From positions 1 to 22,072 of the forward strand of contig CAJVPJ010000550.1 in the NCBI GenBank assembly GCA_910592205.1: DNA of 22,072 nt, read 5' to 3'. The position numbers and the translations under genes are program-made. Below are positions 20,167-22,072 of this stretch, piece after piece. The notes below the pieces were generated by a model. It saw nothing but the letters and a program-made list of their open reading frames with translations. It had not been told where the DNA came from and did not search any database. The stretch comes from Paraglomus occultum. Taxonomy: Eukaryota; Glomeromycota; Glomeromycetes; Paraglomerales; Paraglomeraceae. Each line of letters starts with the position of its first letter. Positions within the stretch are counted from its first letter, which is position 1.

Positions 20167-21662
20167 ATGCAAGCACAGACGAGCGAGTGTATCACCTATA
20201 ACATTGATGCTTCCATCACCAAAAAACAAGAGCTTGTTGAGTGTACGTACAATGGGAAGCGAGCGTTACCCGCAGGATGTTTATTTGTTGCAAGGTATAT
20301 ATAATCGAATTTATTATGACCGCAGCCGCCCTTTTCTTTGTGCGTCAACTAATAATATTTTATTATCTATCAGTTTAGACGCCACGAAATCGAAAGAACA
20401 TCTTCAACAGATTGTGGGCAAACATTTTTCGCAATGGGGCCAGCTTCTTTGTGTTAAAGTTCTCAGAGATTGGGCAAACCGCCCTTACTCGTTTGTGCAA
20501 TATGAGGTAACATGACTAAAGATACTGGAATAACTAGATAATCATAGTACAAACTGACTGTATCTTTCTCCCCGCCCTTATCTTCCGGCTAACGCAATAG
20601 AATGTCAACGATGCAGATGTTGCCTTAAAAGAAGCTCATGGCTCATGGATCGAAAATCGACGAATTAGGGTGGAGAAAGCCCGTGTAAATAGGACCCTTT
20701 TCATAACTAGGTTGCATCCGAATCGCGTTGAAGAGGAAATCAGGAGCATATTTGAGCCATTTGGTCCACTCGAAGAAATCAACGTACCAAAAAATTTTGT
20801 TACGGGTCGTAAAAAGGGAGGCGGTTTTGTTAAATTTTGTTATAGGGATGATGCTATCAATGCATTTAACGTAAGCGAGTTTCAATCATCCAATGTCGGA
20901 ATTTCGTTCTTTTGCATGTAGTTAATTTTAAAATGTCCACTACACGCTTAGACCCTTCGTCAAACGAGCAATTATTTTCTCGAATGGGTAGAAAATCTCG
21001 AGAAACCCCTATCTGAAGAAGAGGAAGAAGACATACATTCGATATACATCGGAAACTTGAACGAAAAACTCGTAACCAAGAAAATATTATATGAAAAATT
21101 TGAGCAATATGGAAAAATTGAAGATCTCCACTTAGTCAACCGTGGCAAGAAACACAACATACCAGCTTACGCATTTATCAAATACCGCGATGTGTTATCG
21201 GCTGAGGAAGCCATAAGTCACGAGGTAAAATTGATATATCTTTTAGTACGATGATTGTGTTTATGTGCGTTCTCGATGCACGATTTGTCTACACTTACAG
21301 TGATTACTTTTTACAAATAGAATAACAAGATATTCCTAGAACGCCAGATAAAAGTTCAGAGACGCCTTACGCAGGAATATCGAAATTTCCAACTCGAACT
21401 CAACCGCCAACATAACGAAATGCGTTGGCGATCATTTGGATATTATAAGAATATACATTGTTCCAACTTTCTGACAGATCAACATCAATCCGGTTCCTCT
21501 ATTTATGCAAACATTGTTCAAACAAATCAAGAATCTGTTGGCATACCTCCGTTAATGTTTTATAGCCCTGTGCCAATGTTTCCACCTTATTTCGGAGATG
21601 TTTCGCCAACTTTACCAACGCCACCGGGAAATTTTATGATGACGTATCTACAGCAACAATAG
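20167..21662 (+). CDS. three-RRM RNA-binding protein
   Basis: Five exons (20167-20294, 20374-20506, 20601-20870, 20952-21224, 21321-21662) join to 381 residues; introns are 79, 94, 81 and 96 nt. RRM1 spans about 38-113 (RNP2 LFVASL, RNP1 RPYSFVQY), RRM2 about 118-190 (RNP2 LFITRL, RNP1 KGGGFVKF) and RRM3 about 208-283 (RNP2 IYIGNL, RNP1 AYAFIKYR). The tail is Gln/Arg-rich, then Pro/Phe/Met-rich, ending TYLQQQ. The layout and phrases such as KHFSQWG...NRPYSFVQYENV and YGKIEDLHLVNR resemble fungal multi-RRM proteins of the S. pombe Cip1/Cip2 type, from memory. A cytoplasmic or nuclear mRNA-binding role is inferred. The first exon must be read from ATG 20167, because only that frame splices into L-F-V-A-S/L-D-A-T-K. 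A frame starting at 20204 runs through intron 1 and would destroy the RNP2 motif. Confidence 0.88.
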
Positions 21663-21746
21663 CTGTAGCTTTATTCCCTTTCTTTCTTTCTTTTTTCACT
21701 CTATTTCAGCATTGTACAATTCGTGTTTTCGTAATACTTAACAGTC

Positions 21747-21756
21747 AATAAATAAA
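21747..21756 (+). terminator. poly(A) signals of the RRM gene
   Basis: Overlapping AATAAA hexamers (21747-21752 and 21751-21756) lie 85-94 nt after the TAG stop. Confidence 0.6.
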
Positions 21757-22000
21757 ATTTTACGTTTTCGATACATCAAAGATGATAAATCGAAAAATAT
21801 CCTCAAGTTTAAGTTTCGTTTTTGCGATTTAGAAATTTATCCATTGTGTTTCGAAAATTGTAAGCGATCGACATTATACATCACCGCTGCCAAGGTTATT
21901 GAGTATGATGTCTTTCTCAGGTTGGGTCTAGCTTATAATCACTGTATTAAAAATCACGTTAACTTTAAGTATATAACTTGCAACGGTATAACCAACATAT

Positions 22001-22072
22001 ACACTCACTGGACAAAAGTCTACGTAATTTTTGTCGATCACATAGTAAAACATATGAAAAATCTATTTTTTC
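22001..22072 (+). mobile_element. possible end of a Tc1/mariner-type element (cut by window edge)
   Basis: The sequence after a TATA run (target-like TA at 21999-22000) contains CACTGGACAAAAGTCTACGT, which resembles the outer end of Tc1/mariner terminal inverted repeats (TGG.CAAAAGT type). The element body would lie outside the window, so neither the transposase nor the second repeat can be seen. Confidence 0.35.

Noticed and set aside
1-22072. CRISPR arrays, bacterial operons or defence systems
   Set aside because: No direct-repeat/spacer pattern is present. The genes have spliceosomal introns and eukaryotic domains, so prokaryotic systems are not expected.

Overview
The window looks like nuclear DNA of an early-diverging fungus, most likely an arbuscular mycorrhizal fungus (Glomeromycotina, Rhizophagus-like). 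The basis is AT-rich sequence, genes with several short GT-AG introns (about 70-127 nt), AATAAA-type poly(A) signals, and the protein families present: a MATH-BTB protein, a TKL-type kinase relic and a decayed DUF7869-type transposase-like gene. I recall all three as abundant in Glomeromycotina. The lineage is inferred from family content and not from a database search.

Layout. (1) 1-2.5 kb, minus strand: a decayed two-ORF mobile element. It holds a transposase-like gene with two frameshifts and two nonsense codons, followed by a coiled-coil second ORF that overlaps it as ATGA. (2) 2.9-6.5 kb: two divergently transcribed paralogs, each with three exons. Each encodes a LamG/concanavalin A-like domain followed by a low-complexity Pro/Tyr/Gln tail. 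A degenerate third-copy fragment and a duplicated upstream block lie between them. (3) 6.5-8.9 kb: AT-rich DNA with no supported gene. (4) 8.97-10.41 kb, minus: a four-exon MATH-BTB gene. (5) 11.6-15.65 kb, plus: a six-exon gene for a 1188-residue protein with a long disordered N-terminus, an RA domain, a PH domain and a C-terminal tail of repeated G-S-L-L motifs. (6) 15.8-16.5 kb, minus: a kinase pseudogene. (7) 16.5-20.1 kb: mostly non-coding, with a few unidentified, decayed coding-like stretches on the minus strand. (8) 20.17-21.66 kb, plus: a five-exon gene for a three-RRM RNA-binding protein. (9) The right edge has a sequence resembling a Tc1/mariner terminal repeat.

The intact genes are ordinary stand-alone eukaryotic genes with no operon or pathway logic: a possible Cul3 adaptor, a Ras-to-membrane adaptor, an RNA-binding protein and lectin-fold proteins. 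I did not find a convincing new multi-gene system. The most interesting signals are the mosaic divergence of the LamG pair (exon 2 nearly identical, exon 1 and tails strongly diverged), their matched TATA-to-ATG spacing, the repeated short motifs in the RA-PH protein, and the two-ORF arrangement of the dead element. All gene models were spliced by eye; every exon sum is a multiple of three and every junction is GT-AG.
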